Shown: positions 31,473 to 39,737 of the stretch, piece by piece
Numbering within the stretch: position 1 is the first letter of the stretch
Layout: every line of letters starts with the position of its first letter
Origin: Kofleriaceae bacterium
Lineage (GTDB): Bacteria; Myxococcota_A; Polyangia; Haliangiales; Haliangiaceae
Assembly (NCBI GenBank): GCA_022842285.1
Contig: JALHPV010000024.1
Span: 482 to 43,600 of the forward strand
DNA: 43,119 bases
Reading direction: 5' to 3'
Translations under genes and position numbers: made by a program
The notes under the pieces: model-generated
What the model saw: only the letters and a program-made list of their open reading frames with translations
Database searches by the model: none
Told to the model about the DNA's origin: nothing

Positions 31473-34112
31473 CTAGCGAACTCCGAACGCGCCGGTCAGC
31501 ACGTAGTGAGGAGAGGTCGTGGATAGCTGGGGATTGAGGATACCGAGCTCGGCGCCCGCGGGCAGACCGTAGGTCGCCGCCGCCGGGGGCAGCGTGAACG
31601 TCGGGATGGGGAACGCGGGCAGACCGTCGTTAAGGGCGCTGCCGAGCACGTCCTGGAGGACGTCTCGAAGGAGCCCCTCGAGCGCGTTGCGCTGCGTCTG
31701 CGTCAGCGACACGTCGAACGATACGAACAGCGTATCGAGCACGAGGTTGCCGAACGCGAGGTCATCGCCGGAGAGGCTCACGTTGGCGGTCGCGTTCCCG
31801 CCGAACGTCACCGCGATCGGATCGTTGATGACGCCGGGGATGGTGATGGTCGCGCGGACGCCGCCGAGCATCAGCTTCGCCTGGTTGTTCGTCGTGATCG
31901 CCGCGACCGGGGGCAGGGCGGCATCGATGGTCGCCGTCCCGCTTCCGAACGACAGCGTTCCCTGCATGAAGCCCCCGCGCCAGAGACCGTGCAGCAGCTC
32001 GTTCAGTACACCCTCGTAGAACGCCAGGCCGACCGGTCGCGCCGTGGTCGTGCCGGGCGGATCGAGGAGCGGCGTGGCCGTGCGGCGGGCGACGCCGAGG
32101 CTGGGGCGCGAGTGCGCCAGCTGCCCGGGCGTGAAGAGCGTGCCGATGCCCAGCAGGAAGCGGGTGGGCGTGATGCTCAGCGACGAGAACGCGAGGCCAA
32201 AGCCCAGCGACACGTTGCCCGTCCCATCGAGGCGCGGCACCTGGAACGTCGTGCCGAGCGAGTTGATGTCGAGGCTCGAGACGACCTGATCGAGCAGCGG
32301 GCCGAGGTTGCTGTTGATGAAGCTGGTGAGCGCGTCACGCACCGCGCCCCGCACCGTGCCCGTCAGGAAGCCCTCGATGACATCGATGAGGAACCCGCAA
32401 AAGCCGCTGCCATCGAGGGCGACGCTGCCCACGGTGACGGTCGGGCTCCCCGCCAGCGCGGCGCGGAGCTGTCCGCCCTGCAGGTTGAGGTTGAAGTTGA
32501 TGGTGGCGGTGATGGAGCTCGTCGTGACGACGACGTTCGAGCCGCCGATGCAGCACGTCGTGCCGCACGCCCGGACCGTGAGCCGGACGTTCGGCAGGGT
32601 CACGGTGGTCGTCAACCCGCCATCGCGGAGCGCAACCGTGCTGGTCGGGGTCCCCCACGAGATGCTGTTATTGTTGTAGTCGACGTCGGGCTCGCAGGCG
32701 AAGACGCCGCACGAACCGTTGTTGATCGGGTTCGCGGCGACGAGGCCGTTGTTGACGAGGGTGCGGAGCTGCGGGCTCACCAGCACGGCGTGCAGGATGT
32801 CGTTGAGGCTGTTGATGGGACCGGTCGTCGTCGGGTCACCGACCGCGCGGTTATCGAGCCGCAGGGCAAGCGCGCCTGGCATCGTGGCGTCCTCGGCGGT
32901 GTAGGCCGATGCGGCGAGGATCGTGCAGGTGGTGCTGTTCTCGGCCCCGAGCGTGTCGGTGGCGACCACATCGATGAAGTTCATGCCGAAGCCGATGGGC
33001 ACCGCCGCGCGATAGTTACCGCTCGCGCCATCGAAGGTGGCCGGGACGCCGGCGATGGTCACGCTCCCCACGTCGAAGGTGTCCTCGACGCGCACGGGCA
33101 CCAGCAGCGAGCCGGGACCCTGTTGCAGCATGTAGGCATCCGACACGGTGCCGGGCGAGTTGGCCTGCATGCAGTTGATGAGCGGGCCACGCGTGTTCAC
33201 GAGCGCCGTGACGGAATCGTCGAGCGGGACGCTCTGGTAGGTCTCCGAGGTGATGTTGGCGCCGAGCTCGAAGGTGCCGTCGTTGTTGAACCGGAAGCGC
33301 GAGAGGGTGGGCGAGGGGACGGTCGGCGACGCCGCGTAAGCGTAGGTCGCGTCATCGACCAGGTTCGCGAAGCGGTCCGTGGCCTGCGCCACGACGGCCA
33401 CCTCGTCGGAGATCGCGTAGAACGGGCGCTCGGGCGACAGGCTCACCGCCAGTGACGACGGCAACGCCGGCAGCACGAGCAGGAACGCCGTCTCGACCTG
33501 GCCCGCGCCGGACACGACGCACGAGACCTCGTAGTCCCCGACCTTCTCGGCCATGACGCTGTCGGCCCCGATGGTGCTGCCGGTGGTCGTCGGCGAGAGC
33601 GCGAACGTGTACTCGAAGACCGGCACGGGATTGTCGAAGGCATCGAAGGCGATGCAGGTCACGCCGACGGGGTCGCCGGCGCGCGTCTGGTCGGCGGCGA
33701 GCTGCGTGAAGACGCGGGCCGCGGTACCGGGACCGATGGTCAGCTCGATCGGCTCCGAGGTGAGCCCGAGGCTCGGGGCCTGGCACCGCACGGTGGCGGT
33801 TCCGACGCGGCGCACGATCACCTGGTCCTCGTCGTCGCGCGCGAACGAGTCCTCGTGCGTGTAGACCACGGTCATCTCGGTCGTCGACGCGATCGGGTTC
33901 ATGTTCTCATCGAGAATGGCCTCGCCGTTCTCGTCGACGATGTCGCACGTCGCGTTCACGCGATCGCCCGCGGCGAGCGTCGTCACCGGTACGCGCGCGA
34001 TGACCCGCGGCTCGCCAGGAAATGGCACGCCGTCATCGGTAGGTGGAGTCAGGTTGTCTCCGCAGCCCGCCGTGAACGCGAGCGCGGATAGCAGTACGAA
34101 TCGCATGGACAT
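31473..34112 (-). CDS. TULIP/BPI-like lipoprotein, first of a pair, with Ig-like N-terminus
   Basis: The 879-residue protein starts MSMRFVLLSALAFTAGCGDN (lipobox AFTAGC); an AGAGG-type ribosome site lies upstream of the ATG at 34112. Residues about 30-330 carry three or so Ig/big-like beta modules (AGDRVNATCDIVDENGEAIL, AGDPVGVTCIAFDAFDNPVP, RFANLVDDATYAYAAS). The C-terminal part contains AFYEGVLNELLHGLWRGGFM and GLPAFPIPTFTLPPAAATYG, then LTGAFGVR, like the lipid-binding TULIP pattern of the next gene. Cys pairs (CGTTCCIGG) suggest disulfides. It probably works with its neighbour to bind or shuttle hydrophobic ligands. It is 114 nt downstream of the VWA gene and directly abuts the second TULIP gene. 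Confidence 0.75.
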   Translation of the reverse strand: MSMRFVLLSALAFTAGCGDNLTPPTDDGVPFPGEPRVIARVPVTTLAAGDRVNATCDIVDENGEAILDENMNPIASTTEMTVVYTHEDSFARDDEDQVIVRRVGTATVRCQAPSLGLTSEPIELTIGPGTAARVFTQLAADQTRAGDPVGVTCIAFDAFDNPVPVFEYTFALSPTTTGSTIGADSVMAEKVGDYEVSCVVSGAGQVETAFLLVLPALPSSLAVSLSPERPFYAISDEVAVVAQATDRFANLVDDATYAYAASPTVPSPTLSRFRFNNDGTFELGANITSETYQSVPLDDSVTALVNTRGPLINCMQANSPGTVSDAYMLQQGPGSLLVPVRVEDTFDVGSVTIAGVPATFDGASGNYRAAVPIGFGMNFIDVVATDTLGAENSTTCTILAASAYTAEDATMPGALALRLDNRAVGDPTTTGPINSLNDILHAVLVSPQLRTLVNNGLVAANPINNGSCGVFACEPDVDYNNNSISWGTPTSTVALRDGGLTTTVTLPNVRLTVRACGTTCCIGGSNVVVTTSSITATINFNLNLQGGQLRAALAGSPTVTVGSVALDGSGFCGFLIDVIEGFLTGTVRGAVRDALTSFINSNLGPLLDQVVSSLDINSLGTTFQVPRLDGTGNVSLGFGLAFSSLSITPTRFLLGIGTLFTPGQLAHSRPSLGVARRTATPLLDPPGTTTARPVGLAFYEGVLNELLHGLWRGGFMQGTLSFGSGTATIDAALPPVAAITTNNQAKLMLGGVRATITIPGVINDPIAVTFGGNATANVSLSGDDLAFGNLVLDTLFVSFDVSLTQTQRNALEGLLRDVLQDVLGSALNDGLPAFPIPTFTLPPAAATYGLPAGAELGILNPQLSTTSPHYVLTGAFGVR

Positions 34113-34226
34113 CGCCTCTCCCCGGGAGGTGGTGTAGCGGCGACGATACTACGAGCCGCGGAAGACGCGGCGCGGCATTATCGACGGCCAGCGGGGGGGC
34201 GTGCGGGGCGGCGGACGCGACCTGCG

Positions 34227-37200
34227 TCACGAACCCAGTACGCGGCGCGCGAGATCGCCGATCAAGCGCCCGAACTTTGCGACTGACACGTCGACCTGCG
34301 CGTCGTCGAGCAGGACGTGGTGCGGGAAGCAGTCCTCCTCGATCGGCCGCACCGCGACCTGGGCGCAGACCACGCCCTTGCGCTTGGTCAGGGTGGTCGC
34401 GAGGGTCTTCAGGGCGGCCACCGAGCACTCCGTGGGCAGCCCGTCGCTGATCATCACGACGACCTTGGCCTTTCGCTTCGAGGTCATCGCGGCCGCGGCG
34501 GCGTGAAAGAGGGCGGCCGCATCATTGTTGCCGCCCTCGGACTCGAGCCCGGTGACATGACAGGACTGGGCGTCGCCCGCGTCGTAGATGGTCGAGTCGG
34601 TGAAGCCCCAGAACCGTGCATCCACGCCCCGCAGCGGCTTCACGGCCTCGGCGATCAGGATCGCGAACTTGCGGGCGCGCTCCAGGTTGTTGCCCGCGGC
34701 CATCGAGCCCGAGCAGTCGATCACCGTGCCGAGGAACAGGTCGGTGCGGCGAATCGGCGTGCGGGCCTGCAGGATGCGCGGATCGCCCCGTGTGACGAGC
34801 GGACGCAGCCGCGTCTTGTCGATGGAGCGACCCTGGATCCGCGCGCGTGCTGGCTCCCAGCGCAGGCCGAGCTCGTCGAGCAGCATGCCGAGGCGACGCG
34901 AGTGGCGCGCGACCTCGTGCGCGAGCTTGCCGTGTTCCTCCGGGTTGCCGCGCACCTTCCGGACGTCGTGGATCCGGTTGAACTCCGCGTCGGGGTTCAC
35001 GTTGATCTGGAGCCGGTCCGTCGGCCCCAGGCGCCCGGTCTTCTTGCCTCGCTTCGGATCGAGGATGCGCTCGACCTCGCGCTGGAGAATGTCGTCGTCG
35101 ATGCCGGCGCCGAAGACCTGCTCATCGCGCTCGCTGGACGAGAGCCCCTCGGGGCCGCCGAAGACCTTCGCGAGCGCGGTCGCCCCGCCGAACAGCTGCG
35201 CGAGCTGCTTCGTGATGGCGTAGAGCCCGGGCATCTCCTGCTTGCGGAGGTCGCGACAGAGAGCGAGCGCGTGCTCGATGACGGGATCCCGGTGGCGATT
35301 ACCGAGGCCCATACGCAAGGCGCGGGCGAACCGCGCGACCAGGTGACCTGCCTTGTCGAGCTCGGCGAGCACGGCCCCACGGCGAATTCGCACCGCGTCC
35401 TCGTCGAAGGCGACGTCGAGTGGCGTGGTGACGAGGGCGCGCGCCGCGTGGGCCCGCAACGAGTCGAGCAGGTACGACACGTTGATCTCCTGCGGAGCGT
35501 GCTGGAACGCGTACGCATCCAGGCGCTTGAGCCGGTCGCCGTACTCGCCGTTGAGCGCGCGCAGGTTACGCTCGAGGTGCTCGTCGGCGATCAGGTTCAG
35601 CAGGTGGCCGAGGCCGACCTCGTGCGCCTCCTTCCACAGGGCCCGGTCGCGCTCGCTCGCGTGATAGACGTGGTGGCCGATCTCGTGCAGGACGAGGCCC
35701 TCGACGATGTCGCGACCATGCGGCTCGCCACGCAGCATCGGCAGGGCACTCACGAAGATCTGGTTGCCGTCGAGGTACGTGTGCCCGAGGTCCGCTTCGC
35801 CCGCGGTGAGGTGCATGCGCAGGATGCGTCCGGACAGCTCGAGCCCGCGCCGCACGCCCCACGCGAACACCTCGGCGACCTGTGTGATGCGCTGGTCGGT
35901 GGTGGCCGCGGAGACGACGAACGGCACGGCTTCCTGCCGGGCCGCGCTGCTGGTCGCTTCTTCGAGCAAGCGAGTGCTGAGCGTACGGTTCGTGTCCTCG
36001 CCGAGGCGAGCGAACGTGCGTAGCTCGGAGAGCACGTTCATCATGCGGCGTTCGGTGCAGCACAGATGGCCGCCGACGAGCGCGGCGTCGACGATGCCCT
36101 CCGCGAGCGCGGTCGCGAGTGCGGCGGGGAGGACGACGTGCGGGACCTCGCCCTTGGCGTCGATCAGCTCCTCGAGGATGATCGGGAGGCCCGTGAAGTC
36201 GCCGCGGCCATAGGCGAGGTCGCGCGCCACGGTGCGTCGCAGCTCGATGGGACGCTCGGCGTCGATCTCGAGAAAGCGGCGCAGCGCATCGGCGGCCACG
36301 GCGTCCTCGGCCGGTCTCGCGAGCAAGACGTCGACGCTGCGCTTGTAGGCATGGTGATGCGGCGACTCGACGAGAGCGAGCGCACACGAGAGGGGATCCG
36401 CGTGCGCGACGAGCGTGTCCCAATCGGCCCGGCGAAACCACGTCTGGTCCGGTGCCCGCGCGGCCGCAAGGGCGCGGTCGAGCTGGCCCCGATCTCCGAG
36501 GACGTGGAGCGCGAGGGAGAGGTGGTACTGCCACGCGTTCGGCAGCGTGCCGCTCGCCGCGAGCTCGCGCGCGATGACCAGGGCCGACGGCGCATCCCAC
36601 AGGATCACCGTCTGCACGACGGGCAGCGGCGCGAGCAGCTTGTCGGGGTCGCGCACCAGCTCGGCGAGGCGCAGCTGTCCGCCCTGACCGAGCATCACGA
36701 GGGCGAGCGCGGCCTCCTGCACGATCGCCGGCGACGGCTCGTGGCACCACTCGACGAGCTTGTCGAGATCGCGGCACGCGCGGATCTGGTCGACGACACT
36801 CGGCGGTGGCGGCGGCTGCATGATGCGCGGTGGCTCCGGCATGCCGTCGAGACGAATGATCCGGGCGAGCTGCTCGCGGGTCTCCGCGCTGGCATCGGGC
36901 GTGCGCTCGAGGAGCTCGGCGCGAACCTCGGCGAGCGGTACCTGCCGGCCTTCGACGGCGTGCAGGATGATGCGGGCGGCCGCGCGGCCGATGTCACGAT
37001 CGACGCGCTCGCTGCAGTAGCGCGCAGCGGCGATCGTGGCGTGGCGTTCGAAGGCGGGCCGATCGCGATAGCGCAGGAGCGCGAACGCCTCCGCGAGGCC
37101 ATGCCACAGCGTGCGCGCGGCGAGGCGGCCGGGCAGTTGATCGGCGAGCTCGAGCGCCGCCTGCAAGCCTCCCGCTCGCTCCATCCAGGCGAGCAGCGCG

Positions 37201-39110
37201 AAGCCGTGCTGCTCCCAGCGCCACAGTCGGGCATGCGCGAGGACCGCGATGTCGCGCTCGTACAACCAGCAGGCGGACGCAGCCTGGCTGAGCTCCTCGT
37301 CGAACGCCGGATCGACCCGCGCGAAGCGATCGAGCTGCCGTGCGACCTCGGGCAGGTGATCGGCGCAGCCGAGGAGGGCGACACACGCCTCGAGCGAGAT
37401 CGAGGACGAGCGCTCGCGGAGCGCGGCGGTGAGGCCCGTCACCGAGGTCGAGAGTGCCGGCGCGAGGGCGGTCGGCAGATCGCTGCGCGACGCGGAGACG
37501 ATCGTCGCCCGTTCCGCCGAGGTCAGCTCGCGTTGACCGGTCTCGCGCGGCGCCACCACGGTGGGAGCGGGCGCCGCGGGCTGCGTGATGCGCTCGACCC
37601 AGTCGGCGATGGCCGGCTCGGTGCGCACCTTCCAGGCCAGGGCGATCGCGAGCTCCCGGCTGCGCGGGACGGGCTCCGCGTCGAGGAGCTCGATGAGCTG
37701 TTCGGCCTGCCGATCCGTCAACGTCTCGACGGCGACGCCGAGGCCGCGCGGCTCGAGCTTGCGCACCATCGTGAGCGCGAGGGCCACCCCCGGACCCTCG
37801 AGGATGTGCCCCAGCGCGGTGCCGATGGCGGCGAAGTTCAGGTGCGATGCGACGGCCTCCACCAGGTCGCCGACGGAGTCGACGTCATGCGAGATGGGGC
37901 GGGCCGCGAGCTCGACGAGGATCGGCCCGTGGTGCTGGAGCACCACCATGAGCTTCTCGCGGCGCTTCGGCGCGAACTGCAAGAGCGCGGTGGTGGCGAG
38001 CTGCACGTAGCGCGGGATGTCGTCCATCATCGCGAGCCACCGGAGCTCGAGGTTGGGAGCCTCCGGGGGGAGGTTCAGGATCTCGCGCCAGCCGTGATCG
38101 GACGCGCGCAGCGCCTCGAGGATCGCGGCCTGTCCGAAGCTCTTCGCCAGCGTCTTCAATCGCTTCGCCGGGAGGTGGCCGGCGATCGCCGCGCCGAGCG
38201 CGAGATCGCTCCGCACGGCCGGGAGGGCGAGGAGACGCTGGAGCTCGGGCACGCTCGGCCGCACGTACGCCGCGAAGCCCGGCATCCCGGGTCCGACCCA
38301 GCGCGTGAGTCCGGCGATCGCCGCGGGGATGTGCTCGGAGGTGAAGGCCGGACTCTCGATGGTCATCGGCACGAGCGCGAGGTAGGCGCCCTGCATGGGC
38401 GCGGGGAGCGTCGTCCAGCCCAGCTCGCGAAGACCCGCCGTGATCCGGTCGAAGATGACCCGGTCCGCCACGGCGAACTGCATGATCGCGGCGAGCGGCT
38501 CGCCGTACGCCTCGGCACCTACGATCGCGCGCAGGAACTGGCGTGTGTGGAGGCCGGTCTCGTCGGCCTGCAGCGTGGACTGCACCTGGCCGCGCTCGCG
38601 GGCGATCTGATCCGCGAGCTCGGAATCCGTGAACGCACCCTGCGCATGGAGATCGAGGGCGAGCTCGAACGGGCCGGCGAACGGGATCGCCGCGGCGAGG
38701 TCCGCGCACGCAGGATCGGCGCGGAGATAGACCGCGAGCTCCGTCGCACTCGCGGGGACCTCCGTGAGGGCCAGGCGGCGTACGTCGAGACGCTCGTGAA
38801 ACAACGCATGCAGATAGCGTCGCGGGGCATCGAGGGCGGTGCGGCGGAGTGCGCGCACCCCCGCGGCGCGCACCCCGGCCTCGTCATCGTCGAGGGCGGC
38901 CACGAGCACCCGGACGCCCGGCACGCCCCGCACACCCGCGAGCGCGTCGAGGGCAGCCGCCCGCAGGCGAGGATCCTCGTGCTGGGCCAGCGCGACGAGG
39001 CCGCGGAGGAACGGCGCGCGCCGTGTCAGCGATTGGATCGAGAGCGCGACGATCTCGCCAGGCTCCACCGAGCCTGTCGCCAGTCGCCGCCATAGATCCA
39101 GATCGCGCAT
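34227..39110 (-). CDS. Giant HEAT-repeat / HExxH metallopeptidase-like / VWA-domain protein
   Basis: The 1627-residue protein starts at 39110 (MRDLDLWRRLATGSVEPGEI); the frame upstream is not protein-like. Residues about 40-850 are HEAT-type paired helices (EDPRLRAAALDALAGVRGVP, DDDEAGVRAAGVRALRRTAL). Near residue 1140 is a zincin motif, VLHEIGHHVYHA, followed by LLNLIADEHLERNLRALNGE, giving a likely third ligand Glu or Asp, as in DUF2201-like metallopeptidases that accompany VWA domains. The C-terminal ~175 residues are a von Willebrand A domain with MIDAS motifs FLGTVIDCSGSMAAGN, LESEGGNNDAAAL and MISDGLPTE. With the MoxR ATPase it forms a MoxR-VWA pair; the HEAT part could recognise the client. 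It is probably cytoplasmic. Confidence 0.87.
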   Translation of the reverse strand: MRDLDLWRRLATGSVEPGEIVALSIQSLTRRAPFLRGLVALAQHEDPRLRAAALDALAGVRGVPGVRVLVAALDDDEAGVRAAGVRALRRTALDAPRRYLHALFHERLDVRRLALTEVPASATELAVYLRADPACADLAAAIPFAGPFELALDLHAQGAFTDSELADQIARERGQVQSTLQADETGLHTRQFLRAIVGAEAYGEPLAAIMQFAVADRVIFDRITAGLRELGWTTLPAPMQGAYLALVPMTIESPAFTSEHIPAAIAGLTRWVGPGMPGFAAYVRPSVPELQRLLALPAVRSDLALGAAIAGHLPAKRLKTLAKSFGQAAILEALRASDHGWREILNLPPEAPNLELRWLAMMDDIPRYVQLATTALLQFAPKRREKLMVVLQHHGPILVELAARPISHDVDSVGDLVEAVASHLNFAAIGTALGHILEGPGVALALTMVRKLEPRGLGVAVETLTDRQAEQLIELLDAEPVPRSRELAIALAWKVRTEPAIADWVERITQPAAPAPTVVAPRETGQRELTSAERATIVSASRSDLPTALAPALSTSVTGLTAALRERSSSISLEACVALLGCADHLPEVARQLDRFARVDPAFDEELSQAASACWLYERDIAVLAHARLWRWEQHGFALLAWMERAGGLQAALELADQLPGRLAARTLWHGLAEAFALLRYRDRPAFERHATIAAARYCSERVDRDIGRAAARIILHAVEGRQVPLAEVRAELLERTPDASAETREQLARIIRLDGMPEPPRIMQPPPPPSVVDQIRACRDLDKLVEWCHEPSPAIVQEAALALVMLGQGGQLRLAELVRDPDKLLAPLPVVQTVILWDAPSALVIARELAASGTLPNAWQYHLSLALHVLGDRGQLDRALAAARAPDQTWFRRADWDTLVAHADPLSCALALVESPHHHAYKRSVDVLLARPAEDAVAADALRRFLEIDAERPIELRRTVARDLAYGRGDFTGLPIILEELIDAKGEVPHVVLPAALATALAEGIVDAALVGGHLCCTERRMMNVLSELRTFARLGEDTNRTLSTRLLEEATSSAARQEAVPFVVSAATTDQRITQVAEVFAWGVRRGLELSGRILRMHLTAGEADLGHTYLDGNQIFVSALPMLRGEPHGRDIVEGLVLHEIGHHVYHASERDRALWKEAHEVGLGHLLNLIADEHLERNLRALNGEYGDRLKRLDAYAFQHAPQEINVSYLLDSLRAHAARALVTTPLDVAFDEDAVRIRRGAVLAELDKAGHLVARFARALRMGLGNRHRDPVIEHALALCRDLRKQEMPGLYAITKQLAQLFGGATALAKVFGGPEGLSSSERDEQVFGAGIDDDILQREVERILDPKRGKKTGRLGPTDRLQINVNPDAEFNRIHDVRKVRGNPEEHGKLAHEVARHSRRLGMLLDELGLRWEPARARIQGRSIDKTRLRPLVTRGDPRILQARTPIRRTDLFLGTVIDCSGSMAAGNNLERARKFAILIAEAVKPLRGVDARFWGFTDSTIYDAGDAQSCHVTGLESEGGNNDAAALFHAAAAAMTSKRKAKVVVMISDGLPTECSVAALKTLATTLTKRKGVVCAQVAVRPIEEDCFPHHVLLDDAQVDVSVAKFGRLIGDLARRVLGS

Positions 39111-39456
39111 CGAGAACGTGCCGCCGCAAGAGTATCGGCGTCGCGGCCCAACTGCAGCGCGGGGCTGGTCAGGATGTGGCTCGGAAGTGGCACGTCGGAC
39201 GGGTGCTGTCCTCGATGCCGTATGAGCCGTCATCCTGGCGAGCCCGCGCCTCCGCGGCGGAGTCGCTGACCCGCGACGTTCACATCGTCGGACCCTCTAC
39301 CTTGCGGTAGCCACCGATGACACGAGGTCTGCGGGCAGCGAAGTCGATGGCGCGAGACGGTGGTGACCCCGAAGGCACCGCTGATGGAAGGGGGCGCAGT
39401 GCCGGGTCTCGCGCCCGTCTGCTCCCACCAGAGGAGTCGTCGCGCAGGCGCGCGTC

Positions 39457-39477
39457 TAGCCGGCGAAGGGCCGGCTA
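39457..39477. terminator. Perfect 8-bp hairpin, possible terminator or structured-RNA element
   Basis: TAGCCGGC and GCCGGCTA are separated by the 5-nt loop GAAGG. No T-run follows on either strand, so it is not a classical intrinsic terminator. Confidence 0.3.
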
Positions 39478-39593
39478 ATCATCATGCTCCGTTGCGGAGT
39501 GCGGTCAGGCCGCGACGCGTGATTCATGGTGAAACCTAACGACGAGCCGTCCCTTCTAAAGGTCTATCGACGATGGCTCAAGCAGAAAGTCGC

Positions 39594-39640
39594 TTGACGC
39601 ATCGCATCAGGACGGCCATAAATGAATGACGGTTCATTCA
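39594..39640 (+). promoter_or_regulatory. Promoter with FadR-like operator upstream of the acyl-CoA dehydrogenase gene
   Basis: A -35 TTGACG (39594-39599), 17-nt spacer and -10-like CATAAA (39617-39622, four of six matches) are followed directly by TGAATGACGGTTCATTCA (39623-39640), a perfect 7-4-7 inverted repeat. The arms TGAATGA/TCATTCA are those of the Bacillus subtilis FadR box, a TetR-family repressor of fatty-acid degradation genes released by long-chain acyl-CoA. The operator covers the expected start site, so binding would repress. Confidence 0.75.
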
Positions 39641-39737
39641 CCATGGCTACTCGAACCCACGAGCGAAGCGAGTACCGGGGCGTGGACCTGGGCTGGCGGT
39701 GCGGGCGGCACGAGACATCGAACCGGAAAAAACACCG

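Larger units (their letters stand above)
39111..39737. other. Long intergenic region between the VWA gene and the acyl-CoA dehydrogenase gene
   Basis: No coding region with protein-like composition is seen in these 627 bp on either strand. The right part has the promoter/operator of the dehydrogenase gene (39594-39640). A perfect 8-bp hairpin lies at 39457-39477. Several GC-rich partial inverted repeats occur between 39310 and 39500 (for example CCACCG and CGGTGG), which might form a structured RNA, but no known RNA family was recognised. Confidence 0.7.

Noticed and set aside
36066-39095. A 1009-codon plus-strand open frame
   Set aside because: It is the antisense shadow of the HEAT-zincin-VWA gene; its composition (Arg/Glu/Gly runs) is not protein-like and it shows no motifs.
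39111-39737. Search for tRNA, tmRNA, SRP RNA or RNase P RNA in the long gap
   Set aside because: No T-loop, SRP tetraloop or RNase P/tmRNA consensus could be found by eye.
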